This document shows positions 51,887 through 60,485 of a stretch of 64,000 nt of DNA, in pieces (position 1 is the stretch's first letter; every line of letters begins with the position of its first letter). Source of the stretch: Clostridiales bacterium (GTDB lineage: Bacteria > Bacillota > Clostridia > Saccharofermentanales > Saccharofermentanaceae). Both the position numbers and the translations under genes were made by a program. The stretch covers positions 62,001-126,000 of the forward strand of contig JAFZKB010000025.1 of NCBI GenBank assembly GCA_017551865.1, read 5' to 3'. The notes under the pieces are model-generated. The model saw nothing but the letters and a program-made list of their open reading frames with translations, made no database searches and was not told where the DNA came from.

Positions 51887-52762
51887 ATGAGTGCTCAAAA
51901 TATCGAAATGAATATCAGACGGATCAAGGAGATGGAAGCGATCCTCGATGAGGGAGTAAATCTTCTTTCGGGCGGCGGAACAGAAGAAAGAATCAGATCT
52001 TTTCAGACGGAAATAGAAAAGCTCGAAAAATACTACACGGGACCTTTCTGGCGGGAAGATCTCGCGCTGGACGAAGAGGGGAAGCTCCCGAAAGATCTTA
52101 AGCGCGGTGTGCTTTCGGAGGACGCGGTCTATGACCTTCTGGACAGAAATAAGGAGATCCTTGATGAACTCGGGATGATTCAGGAAATGCCCGGGATCCT
52201 TCTTTGCGGCGCGCAGGAGATCGATACCGGACGACTGCTCCTCCGCTCTTTCCGAAAAGAGGATGCAGCATCCATGTTCCGCAACTTTTTATCCGATGAG
52301 CAGGTGCAAAGTATGTACGGAGAACCGACATACACATCGATCCCGCAGGTGGAAGAACTGATCGACAAATATATCGGGCAGACCGAGGCGGGAAGTGCTT
52401 TTCGCTGGGAAGTCATTGAAAAATCCTCAGGCGAATGCATCGGTCAGGCTTCGTATTTCCTCGTAGATAAAAACAACCATTTCGGAGAGATCGAATACTG
52501 TATAGGAAGGGCTTTCCAGGGCAAAGGCTATGCGACCGAGGCGACCCGCGCCGTGATCGCCTACGGCTTTGAGAAGATCGGATTCCATAAAGTGCAGATC
52601 TGCTGCCGTCCATCCAACGTCTCTTCGAAAAGAGTCATCGATAAGTGCGGCTTTACGCACGAAGGCACTCTGCGTGATTATTTCTTCCGAAACGGCGGAT
52701 ATGAAGACCGCATGTTTTTCTCGATCCTAAAGTCGGAGTATAATATGCACGACAAGCCATAA
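51887..52762 (+). CDS. DUF4298-like domain fused to a RimJ/RimL-type GNAT acetyltransferase
   Basis: A 291-residue protein. The N-terminal 95 residues (NIRRIKEMEAILDEG ... YYTGPFWREDLALDEEGKLPKDLKRGVLSEDAVYDLL) match the usual pattern of DUF4298. The C-terminal 180 residues are a GNAT domain (LLLRSFRKEDAASMFRNFLSDEQV, IEYCIGRAFQGKGYATEATRAVIAYGF, NVSSKRVIDKCGFTHEGTLRDYF), as in ribosomal-protein or antibiotic acetyltransferases. DUF4298 proteins are usually stand-alone, so the fusion is notable. ATG 51887 is chosen because homology begins there; ATG 51851 would add 12 residues. nadE follows 15 bases later. Confidence 0.82.
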   Translation: MSAQNIEMNIRRIKEMEAILDEGVNLLSGGGTEERIRSFQTEIEKLEKYYTGPFWREDLALDEEGKLPKDLKRGVLSEDAVYDLLDRNKEILDELGMIQEMPGILLCGAQEIDTGRLLLRSFRKEDAASMFRNFLSDEQVQSMYGEPTYTSIPQVEELIDKYIGQTEAGSAFRWEVIEKSSGECIGQASYFLVDKNNHFGEIEYCIGRAFQGKGYATEATRAVIAYGFEKIGFHKVQICCRPSNVSSKRVIDKCGFTHEGTLRDYFFRNGGYEDRMFFSILKSEYNMHDKP

Positions 52763-52777
52763 AGGAGAGTCAGATCT

Positions 52778-54727
52778 ATGAAGAATCATCTTATTGCCGT
52801 AGCAGCCGCTGTCCCGCCGATCAAGGTCGGAGACGTAAACTATAACACTGATGAGATCATCTCCGTGATAAAGTCTCAGACTGACTGCGGTGTGATCGTT
52901 TTCCCGGAACTGTCCATTACGGGTTATACGTGCGCAGACCTTTTCGAAAGCGACCTTCTGATCAATGAGTCTGAAAAAGCGCTTCTTGCGATTGCAGGCG
53001 CTACGGAAGGAACAGGCGTTACCGCTGTTGTCGGACTTCCTTTTGCTTATGAGAATAACCTTTATAACTGTGCCGCGATCCTTTCCGAAGGCTCGGTAAA
53101 AGCACTGATCCCGAAATCCTATATCCCGAATTATTCGGAGTTCTACGAGTGCCGCTGGTTCGCTTCCGGGAAAAAACTGAAGGGCAAGACGGTCTCTCTG
53201 GACGGATATGAGGTTCCGTTCGGCATCGATATTCTGGCCGAAGATCCGAAGACCGGCGCGGTCTTAAGTGCCGAAGTCTGTGAGGATCTCTGGATCCCCG
53301 ATAAGCCGAGTACGCATGCGGCACTTGCCGGTGCGAACATTATCGTAAACCTTTCGGCATCCGACGAACTGATCGGCAAGCAGGAGTATAGAAAACAGCT
53401 CGTTTCCCAGCAGAGCGGTGCCTGCTACTGTGCATACCTCTATGTGTCTTCCGGCACATGTGAAAGTAGCACGGATCTGGTATTCTCCGGTCATACGATC
53501 ATTGCACAGAACGGTAGTATCCTCGGTGAAGCGATCTTCCCGGAGTACCCGCATGTCGAAAAGAAACTGATCGATCTCGGTCCGATCATGCATGATAGAA
53601 GAAGACAGAATACATTTGATAACGATTTCTCCTTGAATTACCGGAGAGTCTCCGTACGCATGCAGGCGGCAGGATCAGATGAAGCCGACATCTCCAAAAT
53701 GGCCGCCATCATGAAAAAGTACGAATATCCGATGGCTCGAAATCCGTTTGTTCCGGTCGGGGAAGCGGCAAGAGATGCCCGCTGCAGAAGGATCCTTCAG
53801 ATCCAGGCTAACGGACTTGCGACACGTGTGCGTGCAACCGGTATCAAGAATCTGGTGCTTGGAATTTCCGGCGGTCTGGATTCGACGCTGGCGCTTCTCG
53901 TTTGTGCCGAAGCGAAAAAACTCGTCCCGGATATCCGCATCATCTGCTATACGCTTCCGAGTGAGGGAAATACGACAGAGCATACCCTGAGCAATGCCTG
54001 GAAGCTTATGAATATCCTTTCCGACGAATCGCACGAAGTGGCGATCGGTGAGGGGGTAAGCCTGCATCTTTCCCAGCTCGGTCATGAACAGACCTATCAG
54101 GGGGAAGGCGATGTCACCTATGAGAATGCCCAGGCGAGAATGCGCACCTATATCCTGATGGATTCCGCCAATATGAATAACGGACTCGTGGTCGGTACCG
54201 GCGACCTGTCGGAACTTGCGCTCGGCTGGTGCACCTATAACGGCGACCATATGTCCATGTATGCGGTCAATACATCGATCCCGAAGACGCTGGTGCAGTA
54301 TATCTGCAAGTCCTATGCCATGATCTGCGGAAATGAGGAATTAAAGGAAGTGATCTTCTCGATCTGCGATACACCGATCACGCCGGAGCTGACGCCGAGT
54401 GAGAATGGCACGATCGCGCAGAAGACAGAAGAGAAGATCGGGAAATACGATCTCAATGATTTCTTCCTCTATTACACACTTCGTTACGGCTTTGAGCCGG
54501 CAAGGTCTGCGGCCTATGCGATGCATGCCTATCCGGAACTTCCGAAGGAAGATGTCGTTGAGGCGGCCAGAAAGTTCTTCCGTCGTTTCTTTACGCAGCA
54601 GTTCAAGAGATCGTGCCTTCCGGATGGCCCGAAGGTCGGTTCCGTATCGCTTTCTCCGCGAGGCGACTGGCGCATGCCGAGTGATGCGACAGTATCGCTG
54701 TGGCTTAAGGATCTTGAGGAGAATTAA
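52778..54727 (+). CDS. nadE: Glutamine-dependent NAD+ synthetase
   Basis: Amidates deamido-NAD to NAD using glutamine nitrogen. The 649-residue protein has an N-terminal nitrilase-like glutaminase domain (1-300) with catalytic E44 (FPELSITGY), K113 (IPKSYIPNYSEFYE) and C168 (AEVCEDLW), and a C-terminal synthetase domain with the ATP pyrophosphatase loop SGGLDS (about 364-369) and VVGTGDLSELALGWCTYNGDHM. GGAG precedes the ATG. The stop codon is directly adjacent to the stop of the convergent sensor gene, with no intergenic base. Confidence 0.97.
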   Translation: MKNHLIAVAAAVPPIKVGDVNYNTDEIISVIKSQTDCGVIVFPELSITGYTCADLFESDLLINESEKALLAIAGATEGTGVTAVVGLPFAYENNLYNCAAILSEGSVKALIPKSYIPNYSEFYECRWFASGKKLKGKTVSLDGYEVPFGIDILAEDPKTGAVLSAEVCEDLWIPDKPSTHAALAGANIIVNLSASDELIGKQEYRKQLVSQQSGACYCAYLYVSSGTCESSTDLVFSGHTIIAQNGSILGEAIFPEYPHVEKKLIDLGPIMHDRRRQNTFDNDFSLNYRRVSVRMQAAGSDEADISKMAAIMKKYEYPMARNPFVPVGEAARDARCRRILQIQANGLATRVRATGIKNLVLGISGGLDSTLALLVCAEAKKLVPDIRIICYTLPSEGNTTEHTLSNAWKLMNILSDESHEVAIGEGVSLHLSQLGHEQTYQGEGDVTYENAQARMRTYILMDSANMNNGLVVGTGDLSELALGWCTYNGDHMSMYAVNTSIPKTLVQYICKSYAMICGNEELKEVIFSICDTPITPELTPSENGTIAQKTEEKIGKYDLNDFFLYYTLRYGFEPARSAAYAMHAYPELPKEDVVEAARKFFRRFFTQQFKRSCLPDGPKVGSVSLSPRGDWRMPSDATVSLWLKDLEEN

Positions 54728-57700
54728 TTATTCGAGTCCTTCGACTTCAGCCTTTATCTGATACTTCGAATGACCTTCCTCTTCGAGCCATTTCTCTTTG
54801 AGACGATTAATGATCGAATCGTAGTTTTTTGGGTCACAGTCGGTGAAGATCGTGAAGAAGCAGCCCGCGTAGCGGTTGACGATGTCGTTCTTTTTAAGGT
54901 TTTTGATCAGCATATCTTCAAATGCATCTTTTATCTCATCTGAAACTTCGGAACCATCTTCCGCTTCCAGGGTAAACTTTACGATGCTGCTCAGATTACC
55001 TGTGACTTTGTTGTTCCGGTTCAAGAACTTATAGATGACCTGGAGCTTGTCGAAGTTTACGGAGAAAGCGCCCTTGCCTTCGTTTCTTTCGCCGATGATC
55101 TTCTTGATCTGAGTAAGGTTGTTCTTCTCCGCATTGGCGGCATCCTGATCTCCTGTATCGCCTCTTTTCTGGAAGAATGAATATCCGTGCTTTCCGTTCT
55201 GCTTGACGATGTACAGGGCTTTGTCTGCATAACGGAAAAGTTTACTGAAGTCACGTCCTTCGGCAGGGATACGTACCGCTCCGACCGAAGCGCCCAGAGG
55301 GATGTTCATATCTTCGCCCATGAATTCTTTGGCGGACTTTACGATCTCTCTGTTCAGGAACTTCGTGATGCGCTCGACATCTTCTTCGCTTTGTGTGTTC
55401 TTGATGAATCCGATGAATTCATCGCCGCCGAGACGGCCTCCCATATTGCCTTCACCGACAGCTTCAGTGATGAGCTCGGCGAAACGGATCAGGATCCGAT
55501 CTCCCATATCGTGACCGTAAAGGTCGTTAACAAGCTTAAAACTGTCAAGGTCGATCATCATGAGGATACCACTCTCGTCGCTGCAGATCTTCGTCAGGAC
55601 CTTCTCTGAGGCGGCTTTGTTATAAAGTCCGGTCATCGGGTCGGTGGACATCTCCATCTGAAGACCGCGGATCTTCTTCGCGCGTCTGTTGATCGTCAGG
55701 AAGAGCCAGCCGATATAGAACATGAAAAGTCCGAGCACGAACAGAAGATAGATGCGAAAGTATAGGGTTTCATGCATCATGGCCTTCTTTTCGATCTTGA
55801 AGATCCCTTCGTTCTCGATATAGCCGTTCGATTCGTTGATGACCTCCACATGAAGTTCGTATTTGCCGGCACTTAAGTTGGTGTATTCAAGCGGCATGAT
55901 CTCATTCTGGTAACATGTTACGCCTTCATCCTCGGCGCCCTTGAGGTAGTAGTGGATCAGTGGGTCTGTAAGCGTGTAGTTACTGATGCCGATATTAAAG
56001 GAGATACGTCCGGAGGACGCCGGGATCACATACTTACCGTCCTTTTCATAGATTACTTCATCTGCTGTCACGATGGACTCGAGATGGATCTGGTAGTTTG
56101 AATTCTTTTTCGAATACTGGTCGGCCTGAAGAGATCTTACTCCATCGGTACAGCACAGATAAATTGTGCCGTCCATCAGCAGGTTCCAGGAGTTGGCCGT
56201 AAACGAAGTATTCAGGCCCCAGTTTCTATTTAAGAGGGTGTAGGTATAGTCTCCGTCCCCGATGAGTTTTTCCTCGTCGAGCATAAAGAGACCGGCGCTT
56301 GAGGGGATCCAGCAGGTGCCGTTTTTTGTGATGATTATGTCGTAGTTGTTCGAGTACGGGAAATTCTTTAGCGCCCGGATGGACTGCCCGTCGTCATAGT
56401 ATAGGGCATTACTCGTAACGTAGAAGAATCCGTTTGTGCCTTTGACGATACGCATGACGACAGACGTCAGAAGCCCCTGCCTGGAACCGATGTTACCGGA
56501 GACATGACCATCCTTGATGATGTAGATGCCGTCGCCGTCGGATCCGGCAAGAATCGTGCCGTCCTCCTTTTCGTACATTGTCAGGATGAACTGGTTCTTG
56601 AGACCGTCCTTTTCGCCGATCGTTCCGACGACCTGATCGTCTTCGATATAGGAGAGGCCGCGGTTGCTTGCCACGAGGATCCTTCCGTCGGAAAGTTCGA
56701 TCGCCGAGCGCATCTCACCGCCGAGGACACCGCCGTTTTTCTCGCTGATGGAGTGGATGTTCCCGTCCTTGTTGATCCGCAGAAGACCGCCGCTGCCGTA
56801 TGTGGAGAGCCAGATATTACCCTTAGAATCCTCCATGATGTTCCTTATACGGTCATGGCCGATCTTCGAAAGCCAGGGCAGATCTGCGGGTTTTTCCGTC
56901 GCCAGATCGATGACTTGAAGTCCGGTATCCATGCCCACGTAGAGGAGACCATCGCTCTCTAAAACGGCATTCACGACGCCACCTGCGATCCCGGCCCGAT
57001 GGAAGAGGTTTCGGAACGGGGTGCGGCTACACTTCATGAGACCGTGGGTGTTCGAGGCAAACCAGATATTGCCCTGTGCGTCGATACAAAGGTCGGAGAC
57101 CGCACCGTTAAAGTCACTGTCCGCCATTTCCGACGCGGTATATGTGCCTCTGTCGATATAACCGAAGCCGTTCTTACTGCAGAAGAAGAACGCGTTGTTG
57201 ATGGCGGAATACTCGATATAGTTAATATAGTTGTGCTCGGAAATGGTGATCGTATTTTTTCGGATAAGAGAATCTCCGTCGGCGCTGAAGCGGACGATAT
57301 CGTGTCCCGTGGTCGCGACCAGGATCTCCTCCCAGGAACAAGCGACGGAACGGTAACTGATGTTGTCTGCTTCGTAGGTTTCCGTGGAGAGGACCTTACC
57401 GTCCTTCATGCGGAAGAAGATACCGCTGTTGGTCACGCCGAGAAGCGAGCCGTCAGCCATGCATGTCAGCGAAATGGCATAGTAGAGATCTTTTTGATCG
57501 GAATAATTCTTTACGGTCCCGTCAGGACTGATCCGGGCCAGGGAGCGGACTGTACCGAGATAGATATTGCCTTCCTTATCCTCGCAGATCGTACGGACCG
57601 AATCCGCCTCAAGTCCGTTCTGCATGTTGTAGGACCGGACGTCGCCGGTGGCCGCATCGTATGAGAAGGCGCCGCTGTCGTTAGTGCCGATCCAGAGTTT

Positions 57701-58591
57701 TCCTTCAGAATCGACAAACAGCTCGACGATGTTCCTGATGCGCTCGTCGAGCATGACGGGAGAAAACTTCACGCCGTTGTACTTATAAAGACCGGAATAT
57801 GTGCCGATCCAGATATAGCCATCCGGCGTCTGGTTTACGGCGTTGATCTCTGTAGTTAATATACCGTCCTCGGTGCCGTAGGTCACGACCTCGAAATCCG
57901 AGTCATTGTCATAGGCGCGGACCTTCGGAAAAGAGACGGAAAGGAACGATCCGGCGAGAATAAAGGCCACAAGGAGAGTAAGCGTACGCGTGATGTTGCG
58001 GTTCTTTTTCTTAAAGATACGCGTCTCCTCAAGATCGACGAGGAACAGCGCGATAAAGACCGAGAGGACTCTGTCGGGGAAGTCGATAAAGGCTTCCGAC
58101 AGGAAAGTATTCACGCCTTTAGAACTGACGGTCTGGGAGAGCATCTTAAAGAGTGCGTCGCCCCAGCTGTTTCCGGTAAGTCCGTTATAGTAGTAGAGAT
58201 TCAGCGGGAAGCTGATGAGTGTAGATACGAGGGCACAGAGGACACCGGCAGTTACGATGGCGAAGATATCCTCGCGGTGCTTTTTCGGGAAGAAAAAGCC
58301 GATGACGATGCCGACAGAGATGGAAACGAGAAGATAGGCGATTGGGACACGTTCGGGGAGCCAGAGGATCAGGTGCGAAAAACCCCCGACGATGATGCTG
58401 GTCAGAGGACCTAAGGGGATCGCGACGATCATGGTGCCGATATTATCGAGCCACAGCGGAAGGCCGATGAGGGAAGAGAGGAAATGCCCGGCCACATTGA
58501 TCAAAATGGCGAACAGGATCGTGACTATACTGCTTCCATTAACCTTGAAAAGAACTATCTCTTTGAAGCTGCGTTTTGATGTATCTTTCAT
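54728..58591 (-). CDS. Large membrane sensor: S-component-like membrane domain, beta-propeller, Y_Y_Y, tandem GGDEF
   Basis: About 1287 residues. N-terminal helices (about 12-225; FAILINVAGHFLSSLIGLPLWLDNIGTMIVAIPLGPLTSIIVGG) resemble ECF S-component-like membrane domains. About 240-800 holds two-component-regulator propeller repeats (INAVNQTPDGYIWIGTYSGLYKYNG, GKLWIGTNDSGAF, GNIWLSTYGSGGL), followed by a Y_Y_Y-like Ig domain, a membrane helix near 935 and a GGDEF domain with intact GGDEF at about 1053 (STDPMTGLYNKAASEKVL, MMIDLDSFKLVNDLYGHDMGD). A second GGDEF-like domain at the C-terminus is degenerate (NRYAGCFFTIF). Expected to make c-di-GMP in response to an external ligand. ATG 58591 has AGGGGAAG upstream; the TTG at 58612 is less likely. 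Confidence 0.88.
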   Translation of the reverse strand: MKDTSKRSFKEIVLFKVNGSSIVTILFAILINVAGHFLSSLIGLPLWLDNIGTMIVAIPLGPLTSIIVGGFSHLILWLPERVPIAYLLVSISVGIVIGFFFPKKHREDIFAIVTAGVLCALVSTLISFPLNLYYYNGLTGNSWGDALFKMLSQTVSSKGVNTFLSEAFIDFPDRVLSVFIALFLVDLEETRIFKKKNRNITRTLTLLVAFILAGSFLSVSFPKVRAYDNDSDFEVVTYGTEDGILTTEINAVNQTPDGYIWIGTYSGLYKYNGVKFSPVMLDERIRNIVELFVDSEGKLWIGTNDSGAFSYDAATGDVRSYNMQNGLEADSVRTICEDKEGNIYLGTVRSLARISPDGTVKNYSDQKDLYYAISLTCMADGSLLGVTNSGIFFRMKDGKVLSTETYEADNISYRSVACSWEEILVATTGHDIVRFSADGDSLIRKNTITISEHNYINYIEYSAINNAFFFCSKNGFGYIDRGTYTASEMADSDFNGAVSDLCIDAQGNIWFASNTHGLMKCSRTPFRNLFHRAGIAGGVVNAVLESDGLLYVGMDTGLQVIDLATEKPADLPWLSKIGHDRIRNIMEDSKGNIWLSTYGSGGLLRINKDGNIHSISEKNGGVLGGEMRSAIELSDGRILVASNRGLSYIEDDQVVGTIGEKDGLKNQFILTMYEKEDGTILAGSDGDGIYIIKDGHVSGNIGSRQGLLTSVVMRIVKGTNGFFYVTSNALYYDDGQSIRALKNFPYSNNYDIIITKNGTCWIPSSAGLFMLDEEKLIGDGDYTYTLLNRNWGLNTSFTANSWNLLMDGTIYLCCTDGVRSLQADQYSKKNSNYQIHLESIVTADEVIYEKDGKYVIPASSGRISFNIGISNYTLTDPLIHYYLKGAEDEGVTCYQNEIMPLEYTNLSAGKYELHVEVINESNGYIENEGIFKIEKKAMMHETLYFRIYLLFVLGLFMFYIGWLFLTINRRAKKIRGLQMEMSTDPMTGLYNKAASEKVLTKICSDESGILMMIDLDSFKLVNDLYGHDMGDRILIRFAELITEAVGEGNMGGRLGGDEFIGFIKNTQSEEDVERITKFLNREIVKSAKEFMGEDMNIPLGASVGAVRIPAEGRDFSKLFRYADKALYIVKQNGKHGYSFFQKRGDTGDQDAANAEKNNLTQIKKIIGERNEGKGAFSVNFDKLQVIYKFLNRNNKVTGNLSSIVKFTLEAEDGSEVSDEIKDAFEDMLIKNLKKNDIVNRYAGCFFTIFTDCDPKNYDSIINRLKEKWLEEEGHSKYQIKAEVEGLE

Positions 58592-58711
58592 CTTCCCCTT
58601 GCCCCTCTTCAAGATGCTGAAAATACATATGTACTCCTATTATAACCGAAAACAGGGGAGTTTGGTAGATTAGGGCCCGGTATCCGAATGGAGCGGTTGA
58701 GGCATGAAGAG

Positions 58712-58961
58712 TTTGCATAAGAATGTGCTGCAACGAAATCTTATAACAACAAAAGAAGGGGGAATTTGCATAAGATTACCAAAAATCATTCTCTTATAAC
58801 ACCAGACAAGAGGCCTTTTTGTATAAGATCGCGCTATTCGAGTGCCTTATAACACCACGCATTTTCGAAGTTGTTATAAGGAAAGCAAAACCATTAGTCT
58901 TATACAAACAGCTCCCCTTAAAGGTGTTATAAGAAAGAGAAAAACAGTAGTCTTATACAAA
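58712..58961. repeat. Intergenic dyad array C (ten alternating half-sites)
   Basis: ATAAG-type (+) and CTTAT-type (-) half-sites alternate at 58712(+), 58739(-), 58765(+), 58793(-), 58818(+), 58846(-), 58871(+), 58899(-), 58923(+) and 58952(-). The first three + copies read TTTGCATAAG or TTTGTATAAG and the matching - copies CTTATAACA; in the last four, the flanks swap (GTTATAAG and CTTATACAAA), so the array has an internal inversion centre at about 58860. Centres alternate near 28 and 25 bases apart, as in array B. It lies between two minus-strand genes. No gene is seen in this stretch. Confidence 0.75.
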
Positions 58962-59000
58962 AAAGAAAAAGGGGAGGCTGCCTTGTGAGACAGCCTCCTC
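58962..59000 (-). terminator. Intrinsic terminator (minus strand) after the Cys-rich lipoprotein
   Basis: Read on the minus strand, GAGGAGGCTGTC pairs with GGCAGCCTCCCC (one mismatch, one G-U) around TCACAA, followed by a T-rich run. It serves the lipoprotein gene at 59036-60256 and abuts array C. Confidence 0.8.
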
Positions 59001-59035
59001 TTTAAAAGGTGATAAATATGTAGAAGAATCTTCTA

Positions 59036-60256
59036 TCAAGCTTGCTTATGCGGGTTCTTGCCGGTGCCGCCACAGGCTTCGCAAATGCCTGTACCCTGAC
59101 ATCCGCGGCATTCTTCAGAACCTTTGCCCTTGCAGATATCGCAATCTACGATTCCGGTACCGTTGCAGGAATCACAAGGGATCTTGCCGGTGCCGCCGCA
59201 CTCTTTGTGATTACCGGTGCCGCCGCACGCGTCACAGGGCTGACCCTGATCATCTGTGCCGGTGCCGGTACACTTATGGCACTTGCCGTTGTCGCAGGGA
59301 CAATCGAAGTATCCGTCCTGGCATCCCGGGCGGGTGCACTTGGCCTTGCCGGTGCCGTTACAGTCCGGACATGTCTCTCTTCCCGATCCGTCGCATCTGT
59401 CGCATTTGCCGGAGCCCCAGCATACCGGGCAGCCTTCTTCTTTCGTTTCTTCATGATGCTCATGAGTATCCTCCGGTTCCGGGTTATTCAGGTCGCCAGG
59501 ATTGTTTGGGTCACCCGGATTATTCGGATCTCCGGGGTTATTCGGGTCACCGGGGTTATTGGGATCACCCGGGTTGCTCGGATCACCTGGATTGTTCGGA
59601 TCACCTGGATTGTTCGGATCTCCGGGGTTATTGGGATCACCTGGGTTATTCGGGTCGCCCGGGTCATTTTGTGTCTCCGGGGCGAAGTTGATTCCTTCAT
59701 CAATGTTCATGCCTGTCTGCAGGTTCATGTTATGTTCCTGGCCGGTGATCCTGACTTCTTCTTCGATATCGCCGAGGATCGCATGGGCTTTCTGCTCGGA
59801 CTGGGTACTGTCGAGGATCGTTACATCTACTGCGCCATTATTCTGGATGAAGCCTTTATCGACGCAGATGCTGACGAGGTCATGCACGGAATTCCTGTAG
59901 GGCTTTCCGCTGAAGTCCTCAATCTTGGCGATCTCCCTGGCATCATCGTTTAATGGCTCGACACAGAACACGACATCGTCTTCACCGGTATAGAAGATAA
60001 AGGACGGGTTGATCGAGATCAGTATGGCGTTCGCATAGACTTCCGGACGATTCTTCATCATTTCTTCCTTTTCTGGGAGAGTATCTGAAGCTCCGGGATC
60101 CGGCTGGTGCGTGTCTTCCTTTACCTGAGTTTCTGTAGTCGTGGTCGGTGCTTCCGTCACCGGGGTTTCTTCTTTTTTACTGCAGGAGCACAGGTTTAAT
60201 GTCATCGAGACGACCACAAGAAAGGTGGTCAGTCGAACTTTCTTCATATCTTTCAT
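59036..60256 (-). CDS. Lipoprotein: RsgI-like domain, GDPNNP repeats, DnaJ-type cysteine module
   Basis: A 406-residue lipoprotein (lipobox LCSC near residue 25). About 70-160 resembles the extracellular domain of RsgI-like anti-sigma factors (AILISINPSFIFYTGEDDVVFCVEPLNDDAREI). A linker follows made of ten or so GDPNNP hexapeptides (DNA about 59490-59672). The last 130 residues hold many C-x2-C-x-G-x-G units (CDRCDGSGRETC, CDACGGTG, CDSCNGTG, CEACGGTG), as in the DnaJ zinc-binding domain but more numerous, with His-rich EHHEE just before. Such a module is normally cytoplasmic; here it should face outward. GGAGGAGAGG precedes the ATG. Possible roles are metal binding or redox sensing; unknown. 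Confidence 0.82.
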   Translation of the reverse strand: MKDMKKVRLTTFLVVVSMTLNLCSCSKKEETPVTEAPTTTTETQVKEDTHQPDPGASDTLPEKEEMMKNRPEVYANAILISINPSFIFYTGEDDVVFCVEPLNDDAREIAKIEDFSGKPYRNSVHDLVSICVDKGFIQNNGAVDVTILDSTQSEQKAHAILGDIEEEVRITGQEHNMNLQTGMNIDEGINFAPETQNDPGDPNNPGDPNNPGDPNNPGDPNNPGDPSNPGDPNNPGDPNNPGDPNNPGDPNNPGDLNNPEPEDTHEHHEETKEEGCPVCWGSGKCDRCDGSGRETCPDCNGTGKAKCTRPGCQDGYFDCPCDNGKCHKCTGTGTDDQGQPCDACGGTGNHKECGGTGKIPCDSCNGTGIVDCDICKGKGSEECRGCQGTGICEACGGTGKNPHKQA

Positions 60257-60360
60257 AGTGCCTCTCCTCCTTGATATATGTATATATGTTTATGGTAACA
60301 ATACGTTTTATCAAAACTATTTCTAAATTGAAAACAGTTTTAAATGGAACACGGGCAAAA

Positions 60361-60456
60361 ATGACAAATGTCATGTCCGGAAGTGATGCTTTACACTTTA
60401 GGGGGCAATGACCGTATGGGATAATGGTATCAGTAAAACAGAGGGCGGAAACGCCC
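60361..60456 (+). promoter_or_regulatory. Promoter/leader region of the ABC export operon with palindrome and GAAA hairpin
   Basis: ATGACA-AA-TGTCAT (60361-60374) is a perfect palindrome and likely regulator site. TGGGATAAT (about 60417-60425) is an extended -10 candidate. GGGCG-GAAA-CGCCC (60443-60456) is a perfect GNRA-tetraloop hairpin in the leader, 29 bases before the ABC ATPase ATG. Confidence 0.55.
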
Positions 60457-60485
60457 ACGTAACAGTAAAAAGAGAGGTCAATGAA

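Noticed and set aside
59490..59672. The GGATCACCCGG-type DNA repeat as an intergenic or CRISPR-like element
   Set aside because: It is in frame within the lipoprotein gene and encodes GDPNNP hexapeptides.
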